Below, piece by piece: positions 27,949 to 40,152 of a DNA stretch of 64,000 nucleotides. The stretch comes from Microbacterium aerolatum (lineage in GTDB: Bacteria; Actinomycetota; Actinomycetes; Actinomycetales; Microbacteriaceae). The stretch lies in contig NZ_BJUW01000005.1 of the NCBI RefSeq assembly GCF_007988825.1, forward strand, positions 62,001 to 126,000, given 5' to 3'. Made by a program: the position numbers and the translations under genes. Numbering within the stretch: the first letter of the stretch is position 1; each line of letters starts with the position of its first letter. Below the pieces are notes generated by a model, which saw nothing but the letters and a program-made list of their open reading frames with translations, made no database searches and was not told where the DNA came from.

Positions 27949-28103
27949 TATCTATTTTTCGACGCCCTATCGGCCTGCCGAGGAGGCGGCCTGTTGCGAG
28001 AGACGGCGGTCGGCTACGCTGTGGCGTGCGGGCAGGCTCGGGGAAGCCGCTCCGCTGGGGAGAACGCACTGGGGAGTGCGGAGATGAGAACTGGGGAGCT
28101 CTC

Positions 28104-29967
<1,864 letters not shown>

Positions 29968-29968
<1 letters not shown>

Positions 29969-31377
29969 TGGCTGCGGAGGCGTCGGCGACCACCACGCCG
30001 ATCCCCGGTCTACTCCTGCTCGACCTCCCCGTGCATGGCGACTCCCGCGGCTGGTTCAAGGAGAACTGGCAGCGCGAGAAGATGCGCGCGCTGGGTCTTC
30101 CTGATTTCGGTCCGGTGCAGAACAACATCTCGTTCAACGACACCGCGGGCACCACCCGCGGCATCCACGCCGAGCCGTGGGACAAGTACGTCTCCGTCGC
30201 CACAGGGCGCATCTTCGGTGCCTGGGTCGACCTGCGTCAGGGCCCGACGTTCGGTGCCGTGTTCACCGCTGAGATCACCCCGTCCAGGGCGATCTTCGTA
30301 CCCCGCGGCGTCGGAAACGCGTACCAGACCCTCGAACCGGCCACCGCGTACACGTATCTGGTCAACGACCACTGGTCGCCTGAGGCGTCCTACTCGTTCT
30401 TGAACCTGGCCGATGAGACCACCGCCATCGACTGGCCCATTCCGCTGGCTCAGGCGGAACTCTCCGACAAGGACAAGAATCACCCGCGACTGGCCGACGT
30501 CACTCCGGTCCCGCCACGCAAGATACTCATCACCGGTGCGAACGGACAGGTCGGACGGGCGCTGCGTGAGCTGTACGGCGAGGCAGCGCACATCGAGTAC
30601 ACGACCAGAGCAGAATTCGACATCGCTTCCACGAACCTCGCCGCAGCCCGCCGCTGGCGCGACTACGGCACCATCATCAACGCCGCCGCGTACACCGCCG
30701 TCGACGCCGCTGAAACGGCCGACGGCCGGGCCACCGCGTGGGCTGTCAATGCCGCTGCCCCGGCACAGCTCGCCCGCATCGCGGCCGAGAACGGCATCGC
30801 CCTGGTGCACATCTCCAGCGACTATGTCTTCGACGGGGCCGCGACAGAGCCATACGCGGAGGACACACCGTTCAGCCCGCTCGGCGTCTACGGGCAGAGC
30901 AAAGCCGCCGGCGACCTCGCGGCCGCGACCGCACCACGGCACTACATCGTCCGTGCCTCCTGGGTCATCGGCGAGGGCAGCAACTTCGTCCGCACCATGG
31001 CGTCTCTGGCCGAGCGCGGGATCGATCCCAAGGTCATCGACGACCAGCACGGGCGGCTCACCTTCGCGGACGACATCGCGGCCGGCATCCACCACCTGCT
31101 GGAAACCGGCGCGACCCACGGCACGTACAACCTCACGTCCCGCGGCGACGCGCAGTCCTGGGCCGACATCGCCCGCGACGTCTACCGGAGTCTCGGCCAT
31201 GACCCTGCACGCGTCACCTCGGTCAGCACCGATGAGTATTATGCCGATGCCACAGCGGTCATCGCCCCGCGTCCGCGCAACAGCGAACTCGATCTCGGCA
31301 GGATCATCGGCGCCGGATTCGCGCCGCGCGATTCAGCGCGTGCGCTCGCCGAATATCTTGCGGAGTCGGCGCCGTAG
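29968..31377 (+). CDS. rmlCD: Fused dTDP-4-dehydrorhamnose 3,5-epimerase / reductase
   Basis: A 469-residue fusion. Residues 1-180 are a cupin RmlC-type epimerase, with catalytic His in TTRGIHAEPWDKYVSV and Tyr in VGNAYQTLEPATAYTYL; the H-A-E replaces the H-x-Q usual in stand-alone RmlC. Residues 188-469 are an RmlD reductase (KILITGANGQVGRALREL, INAAAYTAVDAAE, HISSDYVFDG, YGQSKAAGD). One protein would catalyse the last two steps to dTDP-L-rhamnose. The ATG at 29968 has GGGAAGGGA upstream and overlaps the rmlB stop. Such fusions occur in related actinobacteria. The stop codon lies in a 21-bp tandem duplication. Confidence 0.93.
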
Positions 31378-31405
31378 TCGGTCCGGTTGGCGCCGTAGTC
31401 GGTCC
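31368..31405. repeat. 21-bp tandem duplication across the rmlCD stop
   Basis: The 17-nt word GGCGCCGTAGTCGGTCC occurs at 31368-31384 and again at 31389-31405, a 21-nt period. The first copy contains the rmlCD stop codon. Confidence 0.85.
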
Positions 31406-31912
31406 CTGAGCTTGTCGAAGGGCCTGGGGCGTTCCGCGCAGAGATCGTGAGCTGCTGACCGGAGGGGCCTCGATCGCCGTGACGATGTCTCGACACCCGG
31501 TGCCGTGACCTCGACGATGCTTCCTCCTCGGCCGCTGGTGCTGATGAATCACCGAAGCTGCGTCTGATCGACCACACTCCGCTGTTCACCTGCGTCCGGC
31601 CAGCTGACCGACCGCGGCGACGCGCGCACCGCGCACGAAGCCAACGAACCCACGTCTTTTTCTCCCCCAGGGTCCCCAAGTCCCTGCCATCCGGAACGCC
31701 GATGAGACCTTCTCGCCAAGGCCTCAGGGTGCTTCGGCCATCTCGTCTCGGATGCTCGGATTACATCCGGAACAAGTGCGGCCAGCATATTCGCGCGAGT
31801 CGAACCCCATCAAGGTCGCGAACACGAGTCGTTACACTTCCGTGACAATTAGCTACCGGCGTTGCAGGGTGCGCATGCGATACGATTCGCGCTTTGCCCT
31901 GTTCAGTGGCAG
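31378..31912. other. Intergenic region rmlCD / glmM with a dispersed-repeat-like segment
   Basis: This stretch separates the convergent ends of rmlCD and glmM. At 31401-31424 it holds a segment containing CCTGAGCTTGTCGAAGGG, a repeat-like word seen in many high-GC genomes. No open frame here has recognisable protein features, and the region looks less codon-structured than its neighbours, so it may be degraded sequence. I see no convincing T-tailed terminator. Confidence 0.5.
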
Positions 31913-33271
31913 TTAAAGCGCGAGGCGTTCCTTCACGACGGCCGCGAGCTTCTCGGCGTAGGACTGGGCGGATTCGGCATCCGCCGCCTCGACCATGACT
32001 CGTACGAGCTGCTCGGTGCCGGACTTGCGCAGCAGCACTCGTCCGGTGGCTCCGAGCTCGGCCTCCACCGCGGCGATGGCAGCCTGCACGCCCTCGTCGT
32101 CGGCGCAACGATCTTTGTCCACATCGCGGACGTTGATCAGCACCTGCGGGTAGACGGTCATGACCGACGCGAGCTCGGCGAGCGACTTCTTCTTGTGCGC
32201 CATCTCGGCGACCAGGTGGAGGCCGGTGAGCACGCCGTCGCCGGTGGTCGCGAACTCGCTCATGATCACATGACCGGACTGCTCGCCGCCCAGCGCGAAT
32301 CCGTTCGCGTTCATGTCCTCGAGCACGTAGCGGTCGCCGACAGCGGTCTGACGGACCGTGATCCCGTGCTCGCTCATCGCCTTGTGCAGACCGAGGTTGC
32401 TCATGACGGTCGCGACCAGGGTGTCCTCCTTGAGGTGGCCGCGCTCCTTCATGGCCACAGCGAGGATCGCCATGATCTGGTCGCCGTCGATGACGTTGCC
32501 GTCTGCGTCGACGGCGAGGCAGCGGTCCGCGTCGCCGTCGTGTGCGATGCCGATGTCGGCACCGAGCCGCACGACGGCCTCCGCGAGATTGTCCAGATGC
32601 GTCGATCCGACGCCGTCGTTGATGTTGATGCCATCCGGATCTGCGCCGATCACGGTGACGGTGGCGCCGGCATCCTTGAAGGTCTCCGGCGAGACGCCGG
32701 ATGCGGCGCCGTGCGCGCAGTCGAGGACGACGTGGATGCCGTCGAGCTGGTGCGGCAGCGAGCCGAGCAGGTGCAGCTTGTAGCGGTCCTCGGCGTCGGA
32801 GAAGCGCTGGATGCGTCCGACTCCGGCACCGGTGGGGAGAAGCTTCTCCCACTCCATCGCGGCTTCGATGCGCTGCTCGACCACGTCGGGGAGCTTGACG
32901 CCGCCGCGGGCGAAGATCTTGATCCCGTTGTCCGGCGCGGGGTTGTGCGAAGCCGACACCATGACGCCGAAGTCGGCATCGTGGTCGCCGACGAGGAACG
33001 CCAGGGCCGGGGTGGGGATGACGCCGGCATCGAGGACGTCGACGCCGGATGCCGCGAGGCCTGCCGAGACGGCGGCCACGAGGAATTCACCGGAGACGCG
33101 CGGGTCGCGGGCGACGACTGCGGACAGTCGCTTGCCCTCGGCCCGGCGAGCCTCTGCGGTGCGGCCCTGGCCCAGGACGACAGCAGTCGCCTGGGCCAGG
33201 GTGAGCGCGAGATCGGCGGTGAGGATGCCGTTGGCAAGTCCTCGCACGCCGTCCGTGCCAAAAAGCGGCAT
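31913..33271 (-). CDS. glmM: Phosphoglucosamine mutase
   Basis: A 452-residue alpha-D-phosphohexomutase converting glucosamine-6-phosphate to glucosamine-1-phosphate, feeding UDP-GlcNAc for peptidoglycan and for the amino sugars of the glycan locus. [14 protein letters not shown] is the GlmM start, [14 protein letters not shown] carries the phosphoserine, [10 protein letters not shown] the Mg site, and GEQSGHVI the sugar-binding loop. It follows rpsI by 14 nt and rplM, an order common in actinobacteria, suggesting co-transcription with these ribosomal genes. Confidence 0.96.
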   Translation of the reverse strand: MPLFGTDGVRGLANGILTADLALTLAQATAVVLGQGRTAEARRAEGKRLSAVVARDPRVSGEFLVAAVSAGLAASGVDVLDAGVIPTPALAFLVGDHDADFGVMVSASHNPAPDNGIKIFARGGVKLPDVVEQRIEAAMEWEKLLPTGAGVGRIQRFSDAEDRYKLHLLGSLPHQLDGIHVVLDCAHGAASGVSPETFKDAGATVTVIGADPDGININDGVGSTHLDNLAEAVVRLGADIGIAHDGDADRCLAVDADGNVIDGDQIMAILAVAMKERGHLKEDTLVATVMSNLGLHKAMSEHGITVRQTAVGDRYVLEDMNANGFALGGEQSGHVIMSEFATTGDGVLTGLHLVAEMAHKKKSLAELASVMTVYPQVLINVRDVDKDRCADDEGVQAAIAAVEAELGATGRVLLRKSGTEQLVRVMVEAADAESAQSYAEKLAAVVKERLAL

Positions 33272-33285
33272 CGGGGTGGTGACCC

Positions 33286-33771
33286 TTAGCGCTTCGAGTA
33301 CTGAGGCGCCTTGCGGGCCTTCTTGAGACCGGCCTTCTTGCGCTCGATGACGCGGGCGTCACGCGAGAGGAAGCCGGCCTTCTTGAGCGTCGCACGGTTG
33401 TTCTCGACGTCGATGCCGTTGAGGGCACGGGCGATGCCGAGGCGCAGCGCGCCGGCCTGGCCCGAGTCGCCGCCACCGGAGATGCGCGCGATGACGTCGT
33501 ACGCACCCTCGAGGTTCAGCACCTTGAACGGGTCGTTGATCAGCTGCTGGTGCAGCTTGTTCGGGAAGTAGTCCTCGAGCGTACGGCCGTTGACCGTGAT
33601 GGTGCCCGAGCCGGGGACGACGCGCACGCGGGCGATGGCCTGCTTGCGGCGACCGACGGCAGCACCCGAGACGTTCAGCACCGGACGGGGAGCCGTCTCG
33701 GTCGCTGCTGCGCCCTCGGGGGTGGAGGTCGAGTAGTTCTGCGGGTTTTCGGTGGTTTCGATGTCAGCCAC
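33286..33771 (-). CDS. rpsI: 30S ribosomal protein S9
   Basis: A 161-residue protein. The conserved body runs from [17 protein letters not shown] to the invariant C-terminal QYSKR that reaches the P site of the ribosome. The N-terminal 35 residues, Thr/Glu/Ala-rich, are the extension typical of actinobacterial S9. It lies 26 nt downstream of rplM. Confidence 0.97.
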   Translation of the reverse strand: MADIETTENPQNYSTSTPEGAAATETAPRPVLNVSGAAVGRRKQAIARVRVVPGSGTITVNGRTLEDYFPNKLHQQLINDPFKVLNLEGAYDVIARISGGGDSGQAGALRLGIARALNGIDVENNRATLKKAGFLSRDARVIERKKAGLKKARKAPQYSKR

Positions 33772-33797
33772 GAGTATGTCCTTAGTCGTTGCGGCGC

Positions 33798-34244
33798 TTA
33801 CTGGGCGACCTGGTCGAGGGTGTACGGCTGCGGCTGCTGAGCGGCGTGCGGGTGCTCGGCACCGACGTAAACCTTGAGCTTCGACAGCTGCTGACGGCCC
33901 AGGCTGTTCTTGGGGAGCATGCCGCGGACGGCCTTCTCGACAGCGCGGATGGGGTTCTTCTCGAGGAGCTCGGCATAGGAGACGGCCGTCAGACCACCCG
34001 GGTAGCCGGAGTGGCGGTAAGCCATCTTCTTCTGGAGCTTCTGCCCGGTCAGGGCCACCTTGTCGGCGTTGACGATGACGACGAAGTCGCCCGTGTCGAC
34101 GTGGTTCGCGAAGGTCGGCTTGTGCTTGCCGCGGAGGATCGCTGCGGCGTGCGAGGCCAGGCGACCGAGCACGACGTCAGTGGCGTCGATGACGATCCAG
34201 TCACGCTGGACCTCACCGGTCTTCGGGGTGTATGTGCGCGTCAC
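33798..34244 (-). CDS. rplM: 50S ribosomal protein L13
   Basis: A 148-residue protein of normal length. [35 protein letters not shown] and HSGYPGGL are L13 signatures. The start codon is GTG (minus-strand 34244) in GTGACGCGC, with only a weak AAGAAAG ribosome site. It is the first gene of the rplM-rpsI-glmM operon. A TAGGCT -10-like hexamer at 34377-34382 is the most likely promoter element I can see. Confidence 0.97.
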   Translation of the reverse strand: MTRTYTPKTGEVQRDWIVIDATDVVLGRLASHAAAILRGKHKPTFANHVDTGDFVVIVNADKVALTGQKLQKKMAYRHSGYPGGLTAVSYAELLEKNPIRAVEKAVRGMLPKNSLGRQQLSKLKVYVGAEHPHAAQQPQPYTLDQVAQ

Positions 34245-34695
34245 AATAGTGCTGCTTTCTTGATCGAACGGAGAGGTTCGTGAATCCCACTCCGGGGTGG
34301 TTCTTCGTCTAGTGACTCGAACACGCCAGTGGAGGGCTCACGTTCGCGGCACTCGGCAGTCGAGTACCAAAGTGACAGCCTACGGCATCCCGCGCTCGCG
34401 CGCGAATCGGCGGTGCGGGGGTGGGTCGCACGCGGAAGGTGTCGCCACCTGCGGCTAAGCCGCGAGGGGTCGCAGATGGCTGTCACCACCGCGCTTTGGC
34501 CGCCACCTGCGCCCCCTCCCGCTCCGCCCCATTGGGGAGGGGGCGCGAATGGCTGGCAACACGCGCGCGTGACCGCCACTTGCGACCCCCGAGCGCACTC
34601 GCGACGTCTCTGCACAGGAAGCGATCGCGCCGACTTGTTCACGGAACGTGCTATCTCGGTGCTCACTCGAGCACGCCCTCGTCGAGAGTGTTGCC
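34245..34695. other. Divergent intergenic region upstream of rplM
   Basis: This 451-bp gap holds the rplM leader and probable promoter (TAGGCT on the minus strand at 34382-34377), then the first pair of family-1 palindromic repeats. A degenerate additional half copy may lie at about 34416-34456. No gene is seen in it. Confidence 0.55.
34465..34590. repeat. Palindromic repeat family 1, copies A and B
   Basis: Two imperfect palindromes of about 53 bp, at 34465-34517 and 34538-34590, separated by a small CCCCATTGGGG hairpin. Each has a 5' arm close to GGGGGCGCANATGGCTGNCA and a 3' arm close to its complement, with an 11-12-nt loop. The same arms recur at 35736-35873. Confidence 0.75.
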
Positions 34696-35692
34696 ATGTC
34701 GCATCCACCGGCGTCTCTGCCCGCTCGTCTCGACGGCGAGTTCTCCACCGCGCGAGCATCCGAGGAGGGCTTGACGCGCGCTCGACTCCGCGCCGGGGAT
34801 CTCGTGTCGCCGTTCCACGGCGTTCGCCGCCGCAAGGAGGTGGATGTGCGGGTAACGGTGGAGGCGGCTGCCGATGGCGATCCCTACGCACAACGCCGCT
34901 GGGCGAGAGAGAAAGTGCTGAACGACATGCGGGCATACGCGACCGTCATGCCTCGGGGCAGCTTCTTCTGCGGCCGCACGGCGGCTGTCGGATACGGCGT
35001 GTGGCTCGATCACCCCGGCGACCTTGAAGTGGCGGTGTTCTCGCCGCAGAGGGCACCGCGCGCGAAAGGCGTGAAAGGTCGCAGAGTCGCCCCTCATCTC
35101 GCGTCTGTTCAGCTTCAGTTCGGGTTCGCGTTGACAAGCCCAGCATCCACGTGGGCGATGCTCGCACGGGACCTCACCCTGCGCGAGCTGGTCGCGATCG
35201 GCGATACCTTCGCCCGAGTTCCCCGGGACAACGGCGGGCGACGGCATCCCGAGCAGATCCTCGCGACAGTCGCCGATCTCCGCGCCGAGGTAGATGCGGG
35301 GCCGCGACCGCGCTCCACCGCAAAGCTGCATGCTGCCCTCGATCTGATCCGCGTGGGCAGCTCATCACCGCTGGAGACCGACTTCCGATTGGATGCCGAA
35401 GCGGCGGGCCTGCCCGTGCCCCGAGCTCGATCTCGAGGTTCTCGACGGACAAGGGCGGCGATTGGGAATCTCGGAGTTCGTATACCGGGAGTACCGCGTC
35501 GTCGTCGAGGTGGAGGGGGATCACCACAGAACCGAGCGCACGCAGTGGAATCGCGACATCGAGAAGTACCACGCGTACGCCGAAGCCGGGATCGAGGTAG
35601 TGCGGCTCACGTCGAAGCACATCCGCGGCCGGCATCCCACCGCCGTAGAGATCGTGCGCGCGGCGCTTCATCGCCATGGCTGGAACGGGTGA
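34696..35692 (+). pseudogene. Frameshifted DUF559 / AbiEi-like protein
   Basis: The first frame (from ATG 34696) encodes a protein starting MSHPPASLPARLDGEFSTAR that matches the N-terminal part of actinobacterial DUF559 proteins. Its homology continues in the +1 frame as ELDLEVLDGQGRRLG and VEVEGDHHRTERTQWNRDI, the PD-(D/E)XK-like DUF559 core, ending at 35692. Removing one C from the CCCC at 35419-35422 joins the two as GLPVPELDLEV, so a single-base insertion explains the break. It is either a real pseudogene or a sequencing error in a homopolymer. The family is often annotated with restriction or abortive-infection proteins, but the function here is unknown. Palindromic repeat pairs lie on both sides. 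Confidence 0.75.
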
Positions 35693-35735
35693 GGTGGCCT
35701 CCGTGGACACCGCACGATGGGCGGCGTCGTTCCAG

Positions 35736-35873
35736 GAGGGGACGCATGTGGCTGGCATGATTCGGCTTTGGCGACCGCATGCGCCCCCTGCGCATGCGGT
35801 GATTCACGTCGAACTCTGCGAGGGGGCGCAAACGGCTGCCACGCCACGCGTTTGCCAGCCATATGCGCCCCCC
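35736..35873. repeat. Palindromic repeat family 1, copies C and D
   Basis: Copy C at about 35736-35790 and copy D at 35821-35873. In copy D the arms AGGGGGCGCAAACGGCTGCCA (35821-35841 span) and its near-complement at 35853-35873 match at 17 of 21 positions. The pair lies between the 3' ends of the frameshifted DUF559 gene and the OafA-like gene, so it may also act as a terminator. Confidence 0.75.
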
Positions 35874-35900
35874 GAGAGGGCGCCGCCGGGGGCGCGCCGG

Positions 35901-37787
35901 CTACTCGGGGAACGGGATGTGCGGGGCGCGGCCGGTGGGTGCCCGCGCGAAGTCCTTCTCGGCGCGGATGCGGTCCTTCTCGATCCTCTCCAGCGCGCTG
36001 CCGACGGATGCCGCGAACACACCTCCCCCGGCCTCGCCGGGATGGATGCCGTCACCGGCGAGCAGGTCCTCGTGAGGCGTGATGGCACCGGACCAGTCCG
36101 CGACCCACACGTGACGGTGGCTGTCGGCGAAGGACTCGAGGTCGGCGTTGACCCCGGGGATCCAGTCGCGCGGGGCGTGCGCGTTGACCAGGATCAGATT
36201 GCGATCCGCGCCCGCGATCTGAGACATCTCCTCGAGCGTCTCCCAGTCGACGGGCCCGTTGGTGCCGAGCCCCACCACGATGTTCTCGCGCAGCTGGCCG
36301 TTCGCCTTGAGCCCGTCGAGGATCTCCGGCCCCGCCCAGATCGACCGCGAGACCTCCGCATCCACGGCGATGCCGGGGAATTCCTTGAGCAGCGACGGCG
36401 CCGACGCGAGCATCACGGAGTCACCGACCGCGGTGATCTCGGAGCCCTCAGGAATCGTGATGGCATCGGCGGTCGGCTCCGGGCTCGGAGTCGGCGACGG
36501 CCTCTTCGTGTCGTCGAGCGCTTCGGCGCCCCGGTTGATCGCAGCGACGGCCGTCGTCGTGTGCGGAGCGTTCACGACAGCTGCCGCCGTTCCGCCGATC
36601 GCGACTGCAGCGACCGACAGCGCCGTGATCCCGGCGAACCTGCTCACCGGCCCGCCGGCGATGCGCCGGCCGAGCGCGCGCAGCGCGTGGCGGAAGCCGT
36701 ACCGACGGAAGGGCATCTCGACGAAGCGATACGACACCGCAGCAGCGCCTACCGAGATCGCCAGCGCGAGCACTCCGGCCCACACCGGGACCCCGGCTTC
36801 GGGCCCGAACCCCTGCGTGCCGACGAGAACCAGTACGAGCACCGGCCAGTGCCACAGATAGATGCCGTACGACCGGTCCCCGACCCACTTCAAAGGGGCG
36901 TCATCCATGCCGCGCCCGAACCACGACCCCGGCCACACGCCGGCGAAGACGGCGAGCACCGATCCGAACGTCGCCAGCAGCAGCGTTCCGGGGAAGGTCG
37001 CGGCATCCGGCGTCTCCGGGATGCACGCGGCCACCACGATCGCCGCGACGCCCGTCGCGCCGGCAAGCAGAGACCCGACCTGCGTCGCTCGCGATCGCAT
37101 CCATGCCCTGTCCGGCATATTCACGACGGCGAACGCCAGCGCGATGCCGATCAGGATGCCGAACGCGTGCGCATCCGTGCCGAAATAGGCGCGCGTCACC
37201 TCTCCCCCAGCGACGAGCCGCGCCATCCACCACGCCGAACCGCCCGCCGCGACGAGCATGAGCGCGACGCGCGTCCAGCGTCCTGGGATCAGCAGCACGA
37301 GCGGCAGCAACAGCGGCCAGACGACGTAGAACTGCTCCTCGACCGCGAGCGACCAGAAGTTGCGGAACAGCTCCGGCGCGGTCGCCGCGAAGTAGTCGGT
37401 GCCGTCGGCGACCGCGAGCCAGTTGTAACTGAAGGTCGCCGCCCCCAGCACCTGCCGCCCCATGCCGACCAGCAGATCGCCGCCGAGCAGCCAGGCGACC
37501 GTCGCGCACACAGTGACGACGACGGCGAGCGCCGGCAGCAGACGACGTGCGCGCCGACGCCAGAAGTCGACCAGTCGGCGCGGCGAACCGAGCCTCCCGA
37601 GCCGCGACGGACGAAGCAGCAGCGAGGTGATCAGGAACCCGCTGATCACGAAGAACACGTCGACGCCCACGAACCCGCCCAGCAGCGGAGACCCGGGGAA
37701 CAGGTGGTAGACGACCACGAGGGTGACCGCGATCGCTCGCAGACCGTCGAGGCCCGCGAACCGCGTGGGAGTCGTCTGAGTCAGCAT
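35901..37787 (-). CDS. OafA/YrhL-type acyltransferase 3 with SGNH domain
   Basis: A 628-residue membrane acyltransferase. Residues 1-360 are the acyltransferase-3 part with about 10 helices (FAGLDGLRAIAVTLVVVYHL with the catalytic His, GVDVFFVISGFLIT, FWSLAVEEQFYVVWP). After another helix and a Pro/Ser linker, an extracytoplasmic SGNH domain follows (ITAVGDSVMLASA with the nucleophilic Ser, VGLGTNG, GDGIHPGEAG with the Asp-His pair). This architecture O-acetylates cell-wall or surface glycans. The ATG at 37787 is preferred; GATACT 5 nt upstream suggests a leaderless message. It is divergent from truA. Confidence 0.88.
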   Translation of the reverse strand: MLTQTTPTRFAGLDGLRAIAVTLVVVYHLFPGSPLLGGFVGVDVFFVISGFLITSLLLRPSRLGRLGSPRRLVDFWRRRARRLLPALAVVVTVCATVAWLLGGDLLVGMGRQVLGAATFSYNWLAVADGTDYFAATAPELFRNFWSLAVEEQFYVVWPLLLPLVLLIPGRWTRVALMLVAAGGSAWWMARLVAGGEVTRAYFGTDAHAFGILIGIALAFAVVNMPDRAWMRSRATQVGSLLAGATGVAAIVVAACIPETPDAATFPGTLLLATFGSVLAVFAGVWPGSWFGRGMDDAPLKWVGDRSYGIYLWHWPVLVLVLVGTQGFGPEAGVPVWAGVLALAISVGAAAVSYRFVEMPFRRYGFRHALRALGRRIAGGPVSRFAGITALSVAAVAIGGTAAAVVNAPHTTTAVAAINRGAEALDDTKRPSPTPSPEPTADAITIPEGSEITAVGDSVMLASAPSLLKEFPGIAVDAEVSRSIWAGPEILDGLKANGQLRENIVVGLGTNGPVDWETLEEMSQIAGADRNLILVNAHAPRDWIPGVNADLESFADSHRHVWVADWSGAITPHEDLLAGDGIHPGEAGGGVFAASVGSALERIEKDRIRAEKDFARAPTGRAPHIPFPE

Positions 37788-37874
37788 CTTGGAGTATCGC
37801 GCTCCGGCCGGAAGCCGGAAGAAGTCACAGCCCGGAAGCCGGGAGAAGTCAAACCTCCACCTTAGGCTGGTCGA

Positions 37875-38717
37875 GTGAGAATCCGCCTGGACATCGCCTA
37901 TGACGGCACGAACTTCCGCGGGTGGGCCAAGCAGCCCGGTCTGCGCACCGTGCAGGGCACTCTTGAGGCCGCGCTGGCCCGCATCGTCGGCTCCGACGTG
38001 CAGTTCGTCGTCGCCGGAAGAACAGATGCCGGGGTCCACGCCGCCGGTCAGGTCGCCCACGTCGACCTCGATCATGCGCAGTGGGCGCGGATCCAGGCAC
38101 GCCATGGCCGCGCGGCATCCGACCCGGCCGGCTCGGTCGCCGCCCGCATGCGCGGAGTTCTCGGCGCCTACCCCGACGTCACCGTGCACCGCTCATCGCT
38201 CGCGCCGGAAGGATTCGACGCGCGCTTCTCGGCGATCTGGCGGCGCTACCGGTACCGGCTCGCCGACGACGTGGCCGGATTCGACCCCGCGCGACGGCTC
38301 GACACCACCAGCATCCGCGGGGATCTCGACGTCGGAGCGATGGATGCCGCGGCACAGTCCCTGATCGGCCTGCACGACTTCGCCGCCTACTGCAAGGCGC
38401 GCGAAGAGGCCACCACGATCCGCACCCTGCTCGACTACCGGTGGCGGCGGGATGCCGACGGCGTCCTGGTCGCCGAGGTGAAGGCCGATGCGTTCTGCCA
38501 CAGCATGGTCCGCGCCCTCGTCGGCGCGTGCGCTGCGGTCGGCGAGCAGCGACTCGATGTCGGCGATCTCGTCGTGCTGCGCGATGCCCTCCGGCGCACC
38601 AGCGAGTTCAAGGTGCTCGCTGCGCGCGGCCTGACGCTCACCGAGGTCGGCTATCCCGCCGACGAGCTGCTCGCGCAGCGGGCCGAGCAGACCAGGGCGC
38701 GACGCGACTCGGAATAG
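37875..38717 (+). CDS. truA: tRNA pseudouridine(38-40) synthase
   Basis: A 280-residue enzyme that isomerises uridines 38-40 in tRNA anticodon arms. RIRLDIAYDGTNFRGWAKQP, the catalytic Asp in VVAGRTDAGVHAAGQVAH, FSAIWRRYRYRL and FCHSMVRALVGA are TruA motifs. It starts with GTG; a TAGGCT hexamer (37863-37868) ends 6 nt before it and there is no ribosome site, so the mRNA is probably leaderless. Confidence 0.96.
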   Translation: MRIRLDIAYDGTNFRGWAKQPGLRTVQGTLEAALARIVGSDVQFVVAGRTDAGVHAAGQVAHVDLDHAQWARIQARHGRAASDPAGSVAARMRGVLGAYPDVTVHRSSLAPEGFDARFSAIWRRYRYRLADDVAGFDPARRLDTTSIRGDLDVGAMDAAAQSLIGLHDFAAYCKAREEATTIRTLLDYRWRRDADGVLVAEVKADAFCHSMVRALVGACAAVGEQRLDVGDLVVLRDALRRTSEFKVLAARGLTLTEVGYPADELLAQRAEQTRARRDSE

Positions 38718-38769
38718 AGTTCGCCGTTTCGACACCTGCGACTCAGGTGCGCACAGTAGCGTTGCGACG

Positions 38770-39438
38770 ATGAAGGTCATCTCGTACAACCTGCGCAAGC
38801 ATCGTGCCGCGAAAGAGCTCGAGGAGCTCGTCGACGAGCACGAGCCCGATCTGCTGTGCCTGCAGGAGTGCGACGTGGCGGCGCTCCCTGACGAGATCGG
38901 CGGGCTACGGCTGGCGGACGCCACCCAGGGCAACCGGCTGGGCCTGGCGCTGTACTACCGGACCAACACGTTCCGCCTGAAGGACATCCGCACCATCGGG
39001 CTGAAGAAGTCCCTCCATGATCGGATGCTGAAGCCGGCGCACGAGCGCGTTCTCGGCGTGCGGCTTCAAGACATCGACAACGGCCAGGAGCTGATCGTGG
39101 CATCCTTCCACGCCGCGCCGCTGACCGCACTCAACTCACTGCGCCGCAACCAGATCAAGGCGGCGCTGACCGAACTGGAGTCGATGGGTGCGGGCCTGCC
39201 GATCCTCATGGTCGGGGACTACAACTACCCGGTGTTCAAGGAGAACCTCGGCCAGAACGTCCGCGATCACGGGTACACGCTCACGCTCAGCGACGAGCGC
39301 ACGTACACGCGGTACCGGGTGTTCAAGGGCCACTACGACTTCGCGACATCGGACGGGTTCCGGATCGACCGCATCCAGACCCTGCCGCAGCGCTCGAGCG
39401 ATCACCGCCCCATCCTGGTGACCGCCGCGATCGACTAG
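38770..39438 (+). CDS. Endonuclease/exonuclease/phosphatase family protein
   Basis: A 222-residue protein with the metal-dependent DNase I-like fold. MKVISYNLRKH, LLCLQECDV (metal Glu), ASFHAAPL, MVGDYNYP (Asp and Asn) and SSDHRPI (terminal Asp-His) are all present. Substrates of this superfamily range from DNA to phosphoinositides, so the target cannot be named. TAGCGT at 38757-38762 ends 7 nt before the ATG, again suggesting a leaderless transcript. It converges on metI. Confidence 0.88.
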   Translation: MKVISYNLRKHRAAKELEELVDEHEPDLLCLQECDVAALPDEIGGLRLADATQGNRLGLALYYRTNTFRLKDIRTIGLKKSLHDRMLKPAHERVLGVRLQDIDNGQELIVASFHAAPLTALNSLRRNQIKAALTELESMGAGLPILMVGDYNYPVFKENLGQNVRDHGYTLTLSDERTYTRYRVFKGHYDFATSDGFRIDRIQTLPQRSSDHRPILVTAAID

Positions 39439-39474
39439 ATCCCGCGCCGGGCGCCACCGCGCCGCCCGCCCCGG

Positions 39475-40152
39475 CTACTGCCGCAGGATCCGCTGGGCGA
39501 GCCAGTTGCCGAAGATCTGGCCGACCTGCACGATCACGATGATGATCGCCACGGTGACCCAGGTGGCCTCCTGGTTGAACTGCTGGTAGCCGTAGATGAT
39601 CGCGAAGTTTCCGAGTCCACCGCCGCCGATGTATCCGGCCATGGCCGACATGTCGACGACCGCGATGAACATGAACGTGTAGCCGAGGATCAGCGGCGCC
39701 AGGGCCTCGGGGATCACCACGCCGAACAGGATCGACAGGCGCTTCGCGCCGATGGCGAGCGCGGCCTCGACGATGCCGGGGTCGACGGCGACGAGGTTCT
39801 GCTCGACCACGCGCCCGATGACGACGGCGGCCATGATCGTCATCGGCACGATCGCCGCCTCCGTGCCGAGCGTGGTGCCGGCGATCGCCTTGGTCACCGG
39901 GCCCACGGCGGTGAGGAAGATGATGAAAGGGATGGGCCGGATGACGTTGATCACCAGGTTCAGCACGTTGAACACCACGCGGTTGGCGAACAGGTTGCCG
40001 GGGCGCGTGGCGTACAGCGCGGCGCCGATCAGCAGCCCGGCGACCCCGCCGATCAGCAGGGTGACCGCCACCATGTAGACGGTCTCCTGGACGGACTCCC
40101 ACAGCACCGGGGCCAACGATCCCCAGTCCGTGGCCGTGCGCACGCCGATCAT
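39475..40152 (-). CDS. metI: Methionine ABC transporter permease
   Basis: A 225-residue permease with five or six membrane helices. The cytoplasmic coupling loop is AALAIGAKRLSILFGVVIPEA, preceded by IVPMTIMAAVVIGRVVEQN, and GYIGGGGLGNFAIIYGYQQF is typical of MetI. The ATG at 40152 overlaps the metN stop. Together with metN and metQ it forms a D/L-methionine importer of the MUT family. Confidence 0.93.
   Translation of the reverse strand: MIGVRTATDWGSLAPVLWESVQETVYMVAVTLLIGGVAGLLIGAALYATRPGNLFANRVVFNVLNLVINVIRPIPFIIFLTAVGPVTKAIAGTTLGTEAAIVPMTIMAAVVIGRVVEQNLVAVDPGIVEAALAIGAKRLSILFGVVIPEALAPLILGYTFMFIAVVDMSAMAGYIGGGGLGNFAIIYGYQQFNQEATWVTVAIIIVIVQVGQIFGNWLAQRILRQ

Noticed and set aside
31430..31800. 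Degraded gene between rmlCD and glmM
   Set aside because: Short open frames have no protein-like composition or motif; only repeat-like segments are supportable.
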